DNA from: Georgenia subflava
GTDB lineage: Bacteria > Actinomycetota > Actinomycetes > Actinomycetales > Actinomycetaceae
Reading direction: 5' to 3'
Assembly: GCF_009193155.1 (NCBI RefSeq)
Contig: NZ_VUKD01000003.1
Span: 310,001-374,000 of the forward strand
Length of the DNA: 64,000 bases
The translations under genes and the position numbers were made by a program. Below the pieces are notes generated by a model that searched no databases, had not been told where the DNA came from, and worked only from the letters and a program-made list of their open reading frames with translations. This document shows positions 1 to 7,983 of this stretch, in pieces (positions within the stretch are counted from its first letter, which is position 1; every line of letters starts with the position of its first letter).

Positions 1-750
1 CCGGCGGGCCAGACCGCGGACGGCCCGGACCAGCTGGGCGCCCCGGTGCGCGGCGCCCCACGCGGTGGTGCGCCACAGTGCCTCCACCACGATCGCCCGG
101 CTCATCTTGGACTGGCCCTCGGCCCGCTCGACGAAGCTGATCGGGACCTCGACGATCCGGCCGCCGCCACGGTGCACCCGCCACGTCATGTCCACCTGGA
201 AGCAGTAGCCCTGCGACTCGATGTCCGCCAGCGGCAGGGCCCGCAGCGTCGCGGCCCGGTAGACCCGGAAGCCACCGGTGGCGTCGCGCACCGGGACCCC
301 GAGGGCGAGGCGCACCCACACGTTGCCGCCGCGGGAGAGCAGCTCGCGGTGGGCGGGCCAGTTCACCACCTCCCCGCCGGGTACCCAGCGAGAACCCAGC
401 ACGAGGTCCGGCGCGTCGCTCTCGGCGGCCCGGGCGAGCAGCCGCGGCAGGTCCTCGGGGCGGTGGCTGCCGTCGGCGTCCATCTCCACGACCAGGTCGT
501 AGCCCCGCTCCAGCGCCCACCCGAAGCCGGCCACGTAGGCGCGCCCCAGCCCCTCCTTGGCCGCGCGGTGCAGCACGTGCACGGACGCGTCGCGGGCGGC
601 CCGGTCGTCGGCGAGGGCGCCGGTGCCGTCCGGGCTGGCGTCGTCGACCACGAGGATGTCGGCGTCGGGAACCGCCTCCCGCGTGCGACGCAGGGCGTGC
701 GGGAGCGCCGCCCGCTCGTTGTACGTGGGGATGATGACGAGCGTCCTCAT
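1..750 (-). CDS. ppm1: Polyprenol monophosphomannose synthase, 3' end cut by window edge
   Basis: A GT2-family glycosyltransferase that transfers mannose from GDP-mannose to polyprenyl phosphate at the inner membrane face, making the donor for mannolipids and protein O-mannosylation. 250 codons are visible and the frame is still open at base 1. Residues 6-12 read IIPTYNE, 34-42 VVDDASPDG and 91-96 DADGSH (metal/nucleotide site); a GSRWVPGG stretch and EGQSKMS follow further on, all typical of dolichol-phosphate-mannose synthases. The ATG at 750 overlaps the lnt stop as ATGA, so the two are translationally coupled. In mycobacteria the equivalents are adjacent or fused, which supports the assignment. 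Any C-terminal part is outside the window. Confidence 0.93.
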   Translation of the reverse strand, partial: MRTLVIIPTYNERAALPHALRRTREAVPDADILVVDDASPDGTGALADDRAARDASVHVLHRAAKEGLGRAYVAGFGWALERGYDLVVEMDADGSHRPEDLPRLLARAAESDAPDLVLGSRWVPGGEVVNWPAHRELLSRGGNVWVRLALGVPVRDATGGFRVYRAATLRALPLADIESQGYCFQVDMTWRVHRGGGRIVEVPISFVERAEGQSKMSRAIVVEALWRTTAWGAAHRGAQLVRAVRGLARR

Positions 751-2354
751 CGGCGTCCCCTGCCCCTCGGCCGGCGTGCGCCCCGTCGTCGCTCGCGGGC
801 CCGCCCGACGGAGGCGACGACGCCCGCCAGCACGGCCGCGGCAGCGAGGACACCGACGGCGAGGGCGGGCCACTGGCCGAGCCGGTCGGACACGGTGAGG
901 GACGTGCGCAGCGGCAGCCGCTCGATCATCTGCTCGGCGGTGTAGTGCCCGGTGCTCTCCATCACCACGCCGTTGGGGCTGATGATGCCGCTCACGCCGA
1001 CGGTGGAGACGTGGACGACGGCGCGGCCGTGCTCGACCGCCCGGAACCGGGACATGGCCAGCTGCTGGCTGGACTCCTGCGTCAGTCCGAAGGAGGCGTT
1101 GTTCGTCGGGATGACGATCAGCTCTCCCCCGGCGACCACCGACTCGCGGATCAGCTCGTCGTAGGCGACCTCGAAGCAGATCCCGACGGCGATCGGGACC
1201 GTGCGGCCGAGGCGCTCGATCTGGACGGGTACCAGTCCCATCTCGGTACCGGCCAGCATGTCGACGGTGATGAGGTCGACGGCGGAGGTGAACGTGCGGA
1301 AGAAGTCCCGGTGCGGCATGTACTCGCCGAACGGCACGGGGTGCTGCTTGGCGTAGCTCACCTGGCTGCCGGCGCCGGGCTCCCACAGGATCATCTCGTT
1401 GTACCGCTGGCGGACGTCGGGGTCCTCCGGGTCGGTGAGGTAACGCTGGGTGCCGAGCAGGATCGGGGCGCCGATGCTCTGGGCGGCGGCGTCGACCGTG
1501 GCGGCGACCTCGGCGTCGGTGCGCGGGTCGATGTCCGCGGCGCTCTCCGGCCACAGGACGAGGTCGAGCTCGCCGGGGGCGACGTGGTCCAGCAGCGCCT
1601 GGGTCCCCGCCGCGTGGTTCGCCGTGACGGCGCGCGCCTGGGACACGGCCTCGGCCCCCTGCTCGGGCACGTTGCCCTGCACGGCGCCGACGCGGATCGT
1701 GCCGGACTCGGCGCGGGTGCCCAGCGGCACGAGCCACGGGGCGAAGGTCAGGGCGGCCGCGAGCAGCAGCACCGCGCTGGCGGACCCGACGCGCCAGCCG
1801 CGCAGGTGCACCAGCGCCTGCGCGAGGAGCGCGCCGATGACGACGACGGCGGCGCTGACCAGCACGGTCGAGCCCACCGAGGCCAGCCGCAGCAGCGGGG
1901 CGTCGGTCTGGGAGAAGGCCAGCGTGCCCCAGGGGAACCCGCCGAAGGGCCACCGGGCCCGGACCTGCTCGACGGCCACCCAGAGGACCGCGACGGCGAG
2001 CACCTGGAGCACTCGGCTCCGTGCCACCGCCGGGATGCGGCGCACCAGCACCCAGGCGGCGCCGAACACCCCGACCATCGCTGCCTCGGCCACCGACAGG
2101 GCGATCCAGCCGATCGGTTCCCCGACCGCCTCGTTGGCCCACCACAGGTGGGGCAGGAAGAAGCCGAGACCGGCCAGGAAGCCGGCGAACCACCCCCACG
2201 GCACCGAGTCGCGCCGCAGGGCCAGGAGGATCAGCGCGATTCCGACGTAGGCCATCGGCCACCACGACTTCGCCGGGAACGCCGTCTCCGTGGCGAGCCC
2301 GCCGGCGACGGCGAGGAGCACGGTCCACCGGCGTGAGGGGAAGGGGCGGGGCAC
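747..2354 (-). CDS. lnt: Apolipoprotein N-acyltransferase
   Basis: Integral membrane enzyme that adds the third acyl chain to the N-terminal cysteine of lipoproteins. 535 aa: an N-terminal multi-helix membrane domain (about residues 10-210), a carbon-nitrogen hydrolase domain (about 218-470) and a last membrane helix before an Arg-rich tail. The catalytic triad is visible as E270 (LWPES), K336 (AKQHPVPFGEY) and C393 (GICFE). The start is a GTG at 2354. A TAGACT box at 2361-2366 ends six bases upstream, which would fit a leaderless transcript, and no Shine-Dalgarno is seen. The 3' end overlaps the mannosyltransferase gene by ATGA. Confidence 0.95.
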   Translation of the reverse strand: MPRPFPSRRWTVLLAVAGGLATETAFPAKSWWPMAYVGIALILLALRRDSVPWGWFAGFLAGLGFFLPHLWWANEAVGEPIGWIALSVAEAAMVGVFGAAWVLVRRIPAVARSRVLQVLAVAVLWVAVEQVRARWPFGGFPWGTLAFSQTDAPLLRLASVGSTVLVSAAVVVIGALLAQALVHLRGWRVGSASAVLLLAAALTFAPWLVPLGTRAESGTIRVGAVQGNVPEQGAEAVSQARAVTANHAAGTQALLDHVAPGELDLVLWPESAADIDPRTDAEVAATVDAAAQSIGAPILLGTQRYLTDPEDPDVRQRYNEMILWEPGAGSQVSYAKQHPVPFGEYMPHRDFFRTFTSAVDLITVDMLAGTEMGLVPVQIERLGRTVPIAVGICFEVAYDELIRESVVAGGELIVIPTNNASFGLTQESSQQLAMSRFRAVEHGRAVVHVSTVGVSGIISPNGVVMESTGHYTAEQMIERLPLRTSLTVSDRLGQWPALAVGVLAAAAVLAGVVASVGRARERRRGARRPRGRGRR

Positions 2355-2414
2355 CTGCCCAGTCTAGGTGGGGCTCGCACGGGTCCGGCCCGCGGCCGAG
2401 AGCGCTTGCAGCGA

Positions 2415-2488
2415 CAGACCCGCGTACCCTTCGGACCGGACGGGCCGCGGGGCGGCGCCGCCCGTTTTCTATCGGGTACGCGGGTCTG
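2415..2488. repeat. 15-bp perfect inverted repeat, 44-bp spacer
   Basis: CAGACCCGCGTACCC (2415-2429) pairs perfectly with GGGTACGCGGGTCTG (2474-2488). The spacer has a second palindrome, GGGCGGC/GCCGCCC, followed by GTTTTCT on the plus strand. If transcription starts near 2585 on the minus strand, this structure lies in the lnt leader. Function unknown. Confidence 0.55.
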
Positions 2489-2590
2489 GTCACTGTGATC
2501 CCGAGAGCCGGTCGACGCGCAGCGGTGGGCCGCTACGGGTGGCCTGCTCGCCGGGGGACAGGGCACGAACCTAGCGCCACCCCGGGGACC

Positions 2591-2622
2591 TTTACAAGCC
2601 GTTGACTGTGCAGGTCAACGGC
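2591..2622 (-). promoter_or_regulatory. Candidate promoter overlapped by 9-bp palindrome, upstream of lnt-ppm1
   Basis: GCCGTTGAC (2614-2622 read on the minus strand) and GTCAACGGC form a perfect 9-bp inverted repeat with a 7-nt loop (2598-2622). It overlaps a minus-strand TTGACC (-35, 2613-2618), a 16-nt spacer and TGTAAA (-10, 2591-2596). A repressor-like operator arrangement is inferred; a terminator for helY is the alternative. Confidence 0.4.
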
Positions 2623-2722
2623 GTTCCTGCTGGTCAGCCGCGATTACCGAATCCAGATGTCCCAAAACTTTCCCGGCGTGTCGCGAGGGTGTGTCGGGCT
2701 GGTGGGGCGGGTGTGACGCCCC

Positions 2723-5602
2723 TCACACGCTCGACCACGCCACGACGCCGCGCCGCACCAGGCCCATCGCCTCGTGGGCGCGCACCGCGAGCGCCCCGCT
2801 CGGCGCGGCCGACGCGAGCTGGTCGAGGACGTCGAGGACCTGCTTGCACCACCGCACGAAGTCGCCGGCGCCCAGGTCTGCCGCACGCAGCGCGTCCGCC
2901 AGCGGCGCGCCGCCGGCCCAGAGGTGGACCGCGGAGACGAGGCCGAGGTCCACCGGCTCGGTGGGCGCCACGCCGTGCAGCCGCTCGAGCTCGGCGAGGT
3001 CGTCGCCGATGCTCGTCGTCGCCGCGAGAGCCTGGCCCAGCTGGCCGTGCCGCCCGCCCGCCAGCGGACCGAGCGTGCCGGGCTCCGGGCTGCGCGCCTG
3101 GTAGACGGTGGTGGAGACGACGGCGGCGAGCTCGGCCGCGCTGAGCCGGTCCCAGGCGCCCGAGCGCAGGCACTCCGCCAGCAGCAGGTCCTTCTCCGCG
3201 TACAGGCGTGCCAGCCAGCGGCCGTCCTCGCTCACCTCCGCGGCGCCCGGCTCCCCGGTGAGGTAGCCCAGCTCGTTCAGCACCGCGCAGACCTTGTCGA
3301 AGTCCTGGGCGATCGTCCCGGTGCGGCGCTGGATGCGGCCCAGGAGCTCCTCGTGCTCGGTCGTGGCGTGCTCCCACCGCACCGCCCACCGGGCGTGGTC
3401 CTCGCGCTCGGCGCAGCCGTGGCAGGGATGCGCCCGCAGCGCCTCGCGCAGGCGGGACAGCTCGGCGTCACCGCCGGCGACGGACGGCGTCCCACGGCGC
3501 GCGGTGCGCCGCTCCCCCGCCGGCTCGGTGCCCAGGCGCCCCTCGGCGAGCGCGTTGCGCAGCGAGGAGGCGAGGTCGCGCCGCTGGGCCGGGTTGCGCG
3601 GGTTGAAGTTCTTCGGCACGCGGACGCCGCCGACCACCGACACCCCGTGCGGGAGCTCGGCCTGATCCATCGTGCGGACCTGCCGCTCGTCGGTGAGCAG
3701 GCGCAGCGACGGTCCCTCGAAACCGCCGTCGAGGCTCTCGAGCACGACGGCGTGAGCGGTGCGCCGCCCGCGCGGGTAGGCCACCACCTGGCCGCGGCGC
3801 AGTCCCTCGAGCGAGCGGCGCACGGCCTGTCGTCGATCGGCGGAGCGCTCGCGGGAGAGGTCGGCCTCGCGGTTCTTGATCTGCCGGCGCAGCTCGGCGT
3901 ACTCGGTGAAGTCGCCCAGGTGGCAGGTCATCGCCTCGGCGTAGCCCGCTACGGCCTCGGCGTGCTTGCGCGCCTGCCGCGCGAGGCCGACCACGCCGCG
4001 GTCCGCCTGGAACTGGGCGAACGACGTCTCGAGCACCTCCCGCGCCTGCTCCTGGCGCATGGTGCCCAGGAGGTTGACCGCCATGTTGTACGTCGGGTGG
4101 AAGGCCGAGCGGAGCGGGTACGTCCGCCGGGAGGCGAGACCGGCCACCCCGACCGGGTCGACCTCGTCGGTGTACAGCACGACGGCGTGGCCCTCGACGT
4201 CGATCCCGCGGCGCCCGGCCCGGCCGGTCAGCTGGGTGTACTCCCCCGGGGTGAGCTGGACGTGCGCGGAGCCGTTCCACTTCACCAAGGACTCCAGCAC
4301 CACGGACCGGGCAGGCATGTTGATACCCAGCGCCAGGGTCTCGGTGGCGTAGACGACCTTGACGAGCCCCGCCGTGAAGAGCCTCTCCACGGTCTCCTTG
4401 AACACCGGCAGCAGGCCGGCGTGGTGCGCGGCGACGCCGTGCTCGAGCGCCAGGGACCACGTGTCGTAGCCGAGGACGGCGAGGTCCTCGGGCGGGATGC
4501 CGGCGCCGGCGTCCTCGACGACCTCCCGGATGATCGCGGCCTCGGCCGCCGTCGTCAGCCGCGTGCCGGCGGCGAGGGTCTGCTGGACGGCGGCCTCGCA
4601 GCCGGCGCGGGAGAAGATGAAGACGATGGCCGGCAGCAGCCCCTCGCGGTCGAGTCGCTCGACGACGACCGGGCGCGGCGCCGGCCGGACCCGGGCCGGG
4701 AAGCGCCCCGAGCCGCCGCGACCGCCCTGGTGCCGGTCCTGGCCGCGCCCGCCGTGGCCCCCGCGACCGCCGCCGCGCCGGCCCGAGCCGCGCCCCGTCC
4801 CGGCGTGCCCGCGGCCGCGGCCCGGCAGGTCCCGGGCGCTGCCGGTGCGCTGGGCGCGGCGGATCGCCTCGACGAGCTGGGGGTTCAGCGGCGGGTCGAC
4901 GCCGACGTCGGTGGGGTCCACGTGCGCGGAGTACAGGTCGAGCAGCCGGCTGCCGACCATCATGTGCTGCCACAGCGGGACCGGGCGCCGCTCGGTGACC
5001 ACGACCTCGGTGTTGCCGCGCACCATGGTCAGCCAGTCGCCGAACTCCTCGGCGTTGGACACCGTCGCGGACAGGGAGACCACCTGCACGGCGGCGTCCA
5101 GGTGGATGATGACCTCCTCCCAGACCGGCCCGCGGAAGCGGTCGGCGAGGTAGTGGACCTCGTCCATGATCACGAAGCCCAGGCCGGCGAGGGTGTCCGA
5201 CCCGGCGTAGAGCATGTTCCGCAGCACCTCGGTGGTCATCACCACGACCGGGGCGTTGCCGTTGATCGTCGTGTCGCCGGTGAGCAGCCCGACCGCTGCC
5301 TTGCCGTGCACGGCGACCAGGTCCACGTACTTCTGGTTGCTCAGCGCCTTGATCGGCGTGGTGTAGAAGACCTTGCGACCCGTGGCCAGCCCCAGGTGCA
5401 CGGCGAACTCGCCGACGACGGTCTTGCCGGCGCCGGTGGGCGCCGCCACCAGCACGCCGTGCCCGGACTCGAGCGCCTCGCAGGCGCGCACCTGGAAGTC
5501 GTCCATCTCGAAGGCGAGACGACGGCGGAAGGCACCCAGCGCGCTGCGCTCGGCCTGCTGTCGTCGGCGTGCGGCGGCATAGCGTTCGGCCGGGGAGCTC
5601 AT
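2723..5602 (-). CDS. helY: Ski2/Mtr4-type DEVH-box RNA helicase HelY
   Basis: Superfamily-2 ATP-dependent helicase, 959 aa, of the Ski2/Mtr4-like HelY family found next to tatC in actinobacteria; presumed RNA processing or decay. Walker A APTGAGKT is at 54-61, DEVH at 147-150, SAT at 178-180, and the second RecA domain ends with QLTGRAGRRG. Between the two RecA domains (about 259-300) is a Gly/Arg/His-rich insertion of RG and GGRG repeats not needed for the fold. ATG at 5602 is chosen because it overlaps the lipid-kinase stop (ATGA) and the protein then begins just before the Q-motif-like FEMDDFQ. The biochemical substrate is not known from sequence. Confidence 0.93.
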   Translation of the reverse strand: MSSPAERYAAARRRQQAERSALGAFRRRLAFEMDDFQVRACEALESGHGVLVAAPTGAGKTVVGEFAVHLGLATGRKVFYTTPIKALSNQKYVDLVAVHGKAAVGLLTGDTTINGNAPVVVMTTEVLRNMLYAGSDTLAGLGFVIMDEVHYLADRFRGPVWEEVIIHLDAAVQVVSLSATVSNAEEFGDWLTMVRGNTEVVVTERRPVPLWQHMMVGSRLLDLYSAHVDPTDVGVDPPLNPQLVEAIRRAQRTGSARDLPGRGRGHAGTGRGSGRRGGGRGGHGGRGQDRHQGGRGGSGRFPARVRPAPRPVVVERLDREGLLPAIVFIFSRAGCEAAVQQTLAAGTRLTTAAEAAIIREVVEDAGAGIPPEDLAVLGYDTWSLALEHGVAAHHAGLLPVFKETVERLFTAGLVKVVYATETLALGINMPARSVVLESLVKWNGSAHVQLTPGEYTQLTGRAGRRGIDVEGHAVVLYTDEVDPVGVAGLASRRTYPLRSAFHPTYNMAVNLLGTMRQEQAREVLETSFAQFQADRGVVGLARQARKHAEAVAGYAEAMTCHLGDFTEYAELRRQIKNREADLSRERSADRRQAVRRSLEGLRRGQVVAYPRGRRTAHAVVLESLDGGFEGPSLRLLTDERQVRTMDQAELPHGVSVVGGVRVPKNFNPRNPAQRRDLASSLRNALAEGRLGTEPAGERRTARRGTPSVAGGDAELSRLREALRAHPCHGCAEREDHARWAVRWEHATTEHEELLGRIQRRTGTIAQDFDKVCAVLNELGYLTGEPGAAEVSEDGRWLARLYAEKDLLLAECLRSGAWDRLSAAELAAVVSTTVYQARSPEPGTLGPLAGGRHGQLGQALAATTSIGDDLAELERLHGVAPTEPVDLGLVSAVHLWAGGAPLADALRAADLGAGDFVRWCKQVLDVLDQLASAAPSGALAVRAHEAMGLVRRGVVAWSSV

Positions 5603-6609
5603 CCTCCGAGCGTACGGGCCAGCACGCCCACCGCACGCGGGTGCAGGTCGCACTGCAGGGGCAGCGCGTCCAGGCGCTCGCCGTCGGCGAAGGCGACCGG
5701 AGGCTCGCCGCCGGCGGAGGGCAGCGGCTCGACGAGCACCGAACGCGCACGGCGCACGTGCACCGCCGGATGGCTCAGGTGCGTGCCGCGGTAGACCCGC
5801 GGGAAGATGCGGAGCAGCTCGGACCGGGTGAGCCCGTCGGCGATGACCACGTCCAGCAGGCCGTCGTCGGGCTCGGCGTCGGGGGCGATGTGCATGCCGC
5901 CCCCGAACCGTCGGATGTTGGCCACGGCGACCAGCGTCCCGGGGCCCTCCCACACCTCGCCGTCCATCGTCACGCGGTACCCGTACGGCTCGAACGAGCC
6001 CAGCTCGGCGAGCAGCGCCCGCACGTACCGGCCGCCCCCGGGTGGCCAGGTCATCCGGTTCGCGCGGTCGTTGACGGCGGCGTCGATCCCGCACGAGAAG
6101 ACGGCGAGGTACCAGTGGTCGGGCAGCTCGCCGGGGCGGGAGACGGCGACGGCGTCGAGCATCCGGGTGCCGGCCGCCCCGGCGGGCGGGCCGCCGGGCG
6201 TCGGGGACGCCGACCAGGCGGCGGCCGCCAGACCGTCGCGGATCACCGCGACCGAGGCGTCGACGTCGTGGACCGGCAGAGCGAGGTCGCGGGCGACGTC
6301 GTTGCCCGAGCCCACCGCGACGATGCCCAGAGGCACCCCGGTGCCCGCCACGACGTTGACGCCCAGGTGGGCCATGCCGTCCCCGCCGACGACGACGAGG
6401 GCGTCCAGGCCCTGGGCGAGGCCGGACCTCGCCCGCGCGACGGCGCTGTCCAGGTCGGCGCCGGAGAGGTCCACCGCGCGCAGGCCGGCGGCGGCGAGGC
6501 CGCCCAGCACCCGGTCGCGGACCTTGCCGCCGCGTCCGGTGCCGGCCGTCGGGTTGACCACCAGGCCAACGCGGCCCGTGGGGCGCCGGTGCGAACCCGG
6601 GAGCGTCAT
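5599..6609 (-). CDS. Diacylglycerol/sphingosine-kinase-like lipid kinase
   Basis: 336-aa member of the DAGK_cat family, which phosphorylates lipid hydroxyls such as diacylglycerol using ATP. The N-terminal VVNPTAGTGRG loop, the nucleotide motif GGDGM (75-79; the usual residue after GGDG is Thr, here Met) and GSGND (100-104) are all visible. The C-terminal half carries the MDGE and FADGE stretches normal for the family. It overlaps tatC upstream (ATGA) and helY downstream (ATGA). The true lipid substrate cannot be told from sequence; involvement in phospholipid recycling is inference, helped by the glycerophosphodiesterase close by. Confidence 0.88.
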   Translation of the reverse strand: MTLPGSHRRPTGRVGLVVNPTAGTGRGGKVRDRVLGGLAAAGLRAVDLSGADLDSAVARARSGLAQGLDALVVVGGDGMAHLGVNVVAGTGVPLGIVAVGSGNDVARDLALPVHDVDASVAVIRDGLAAAAWSASPTPGGPPAGAAGTRMLDAVAVSRPGELPDHWYLAVFSCGIDAAVNDRANRMTWPPGGGRYVRALLAELGSFEPYGYRVTMDGEVWEGPGTLVAVANIRRFGGGMHIAPDAEPDDGLLDVVIADGLTRSELLRIFPRVYRGTHLSHPAVHVRRARSVLVEPLPSAGGEPPVAFADGERLDALPLQCDLHPRAVGVLARTLGG

Positions 6610-7388
6610 ATTCCGAGGGCGGCGTCGTGCGCGGCCCTGCGCCGGGCGACCTGCCGGTCCCGCACGAAGCAGATGCCGACCGCGAGGAAGAAGAGGAGAG
6701 AGATCGCGCCGCCCATGATGACCATCGACCAGGCGTCGGGCAGCGGGTTCGCGATCGCGGTGAAGGCGAACGCCGCGAGCACCGCCCACCGCCACGCCTT
6801 GAGGTAGGTGCGGCCGGAGACGACGCCGAGGAAGTTCAGGCCGACCATCGCCAGCGGCAGCAGGAACGCGATCCCGAAGACGAGGATCACGCGCATGAAG
6901 AACGCGAAGTACGTGCGCGCGTCGAGCAGGTTCAGCGCCTGGGTGGGGGTGAAGGAGGTGAGGATCTGCACCGCGTGCGGCAGGACCCACCAGGCGAGGG
7001 CTCCGCCGCCGACGAAGAGGGCGGCGCCGGCCAGGATGAACGAGATCGAGTACACCCGCTCCTTGCGGGTCAGGCCCGGGGTGACGAACATCCACAGCTG
7101 CCCGATCCACCACGGGCTGGTGAGGAAGAGCCCGAGGAAGATGGCGACCTGGATCCGCAGGTCGAAGGCCTGCCCGACGGTCGTGAAGTTGAGGCTGCCG
7201 ATCGCCTCGAGCGGGGCGACCATCTCCTCGAAGAGCGGCTCGTACAGGAACCACCCGCCGACGGCACCCACGAGGATGCCCGCTGCGGCGAGCATGAGGC
7301 GTCTGCGCAGCTCACGGAGGTGGTCCCCCAGCGGCATCCGCCCCTCGGGGTCCTTCTTGCGGGAGCGTGCGCCTTTGTCAGCGCGCAC
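6606..7388 (-). CDS. tatC: Sec-independent (Tat) translocase subunit TatC
   Basis: Polytopic core of the twin-arginine translocase, which binds RR signal peptides. 260 aa with the six expected membrane segments, the N-terminal MPLGDHLRELRRRL motif (about 18-31) and the conserved first-loop block SPWWIGQLWMFVTPGLTRKER. GTG at 7388 begins three bases after the tatA stop. A basic 17-residue N-terminus precedes the conserved MPLGDHL, and a start at that Met (about 7337) is possible. A tatB gene is not present here, as is common in this gene order. Confidence 0.96.
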   Translation of the reverse strand: MRADKGARSRKKDPEGRMPLGDHLRELRRRLMLAAAGILVGAVGGWFLYEPLFEEMVAPLEAIGSLNFTTVGQAFDLRIQVAIFLGLFLTSPWWIGQLWMFVTPGLTRKERVYSISFILAGAALFVGGGALAWWVLPHAVQILTSFTPTQALNLLDARTYFAFFMRVILVFGIAFLLPLAMVGLNFLGVVSGRTYLKAWRWAVLAAFAFTAIANPLPDAWSMVIMGGAISLLFFLAVGICFVRDRQVARRRAAHDAALGI

Positions 7389-7391
7389 GCG

Positions 7392-7781
7392 TCAGGACTG
7401 CGGCGGCTGCCCGGAGCCGTCCCGGGGCTGGCCCGGCTGGTCCGGGCTCTGTCCCTGCCCGGGCGCGGGTGGTGGCACGGGCGGCTCGTACTGGCCGTGG
7501 CCGGGCTGCTGTCCGGGCGGATTCTGGGACCCGGGCGTCGGCGGCTGCTGGGCGCCGGGGTAGGGCGGGTAGGTGGTCTGCTGGGGCGGCTGGCCACCGG
7601 TCGCGGTGTACGAGGAGGTGTCGGCGTCGTCGTCGCGCAGCTCCTTGACCTCCTTCTTGAAGACCTTCATCGACTTGCCGATGTTGGAGGCGATGTCGGG
7701 AAGCTTCGAGGCTCCGAAGATCAGGATGATCACCAGTACGAGGATGATGATGTGCGAGGGCTGCAGGCCATTGCGGAACAT
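7392..7781 (-). CDS. tatA: Tat translocase subunit TatA
   Basis: Single-helix pore-forming Tat subunit, 129 aa. An N-terminal membrane helix (IIILVLVIILIFGASKLP) is followed by the amphipathic helix with FG and KLPD motifs, then a long Gln/Pro/Gly-rich tail (about 65-129) much longer than in TatA of E. coli. ATG 7781 is preferred over the in-frame GTG at 7790 because AAGG sits about eight bases upstream of the ATG. It is the first gene of the tatA-tatC-kinase-helY unit; a TATCCT box at 7817-7822 is a possible -10. Confidence 0.95.
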   Translation of the reverse strand: MFRNGLQPSHIIILVLVIILIFGASKLPDIASNIGKSMKVFKKEVKELRDDDADTSSYTATGGQPPQQTTYPPYPGAQQPPTPGSQNPPGQQPGHGQYEPPVPPPAPGQGQSPDQPGQPRDGSGQPPQS

Positions 7782-7875
7782 CGGTGACACCTTCAGTCGT
7801 TGGAGGACGTACGGTGAGGATACCCAACGGGAAGGCCCTTACCGACAACCGTGGGGCGACGGCGGCCGTCGGCTT

Positions 7876-7965
7876 GCGCGAGACGGACGGTTAGAAGAGG
7901 CGGGGCGGGATGAGCGGCTCGCGCGAGACGGACGGTTAGAAGAGGCGGGGCGGGATGAGCGGCTC
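7876..7965. repeat. Two exact 45-bp tandem repeats upstream of the glycerophosphodiesterase gene
   Basis: Copies are 7876-7920 and 7921-7965. Each ends in GGGGCGGGATGAGCGGCTC, a near copy of the GGGGCGGGATGAGCAGCTC at 7975-7993 that contains the real gene start. The ribosome-site-plus-ATG block is therefore present three times in a row. Only the last is in frame with the gene. Confidence 0.85.
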
Positions 7966-7983
7966 GAGCACGGTCGGGGCGGG

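Larger units (their letters stand above)
2355..2722. other. 368-bp gap between lnt and helY with two inverted repeats
   Basis: No supportable gene. It holds two perfect inverted repeats (2415-2488 and 2598-2622), a possible minus-strand promoter inside the second, and a small hairpin (GTGTGA loop TCACAC) over the helY stop codon at 2711-2728 that could help end the helY transcript. Confidence 0.6.

Noticed and set aside
2774-5794. Very long plus-strand open frame opposite helY
   Set aside because: It is the mirror of a strongly conserved helicase in GC-rich DNA, where stop codons are rare in all frames. The translation is Arg/Gly/His-rich with no family features. The same applies to plus-strand frames opposite carB (36566-39112), alaS (58986-62204) and rsmB.
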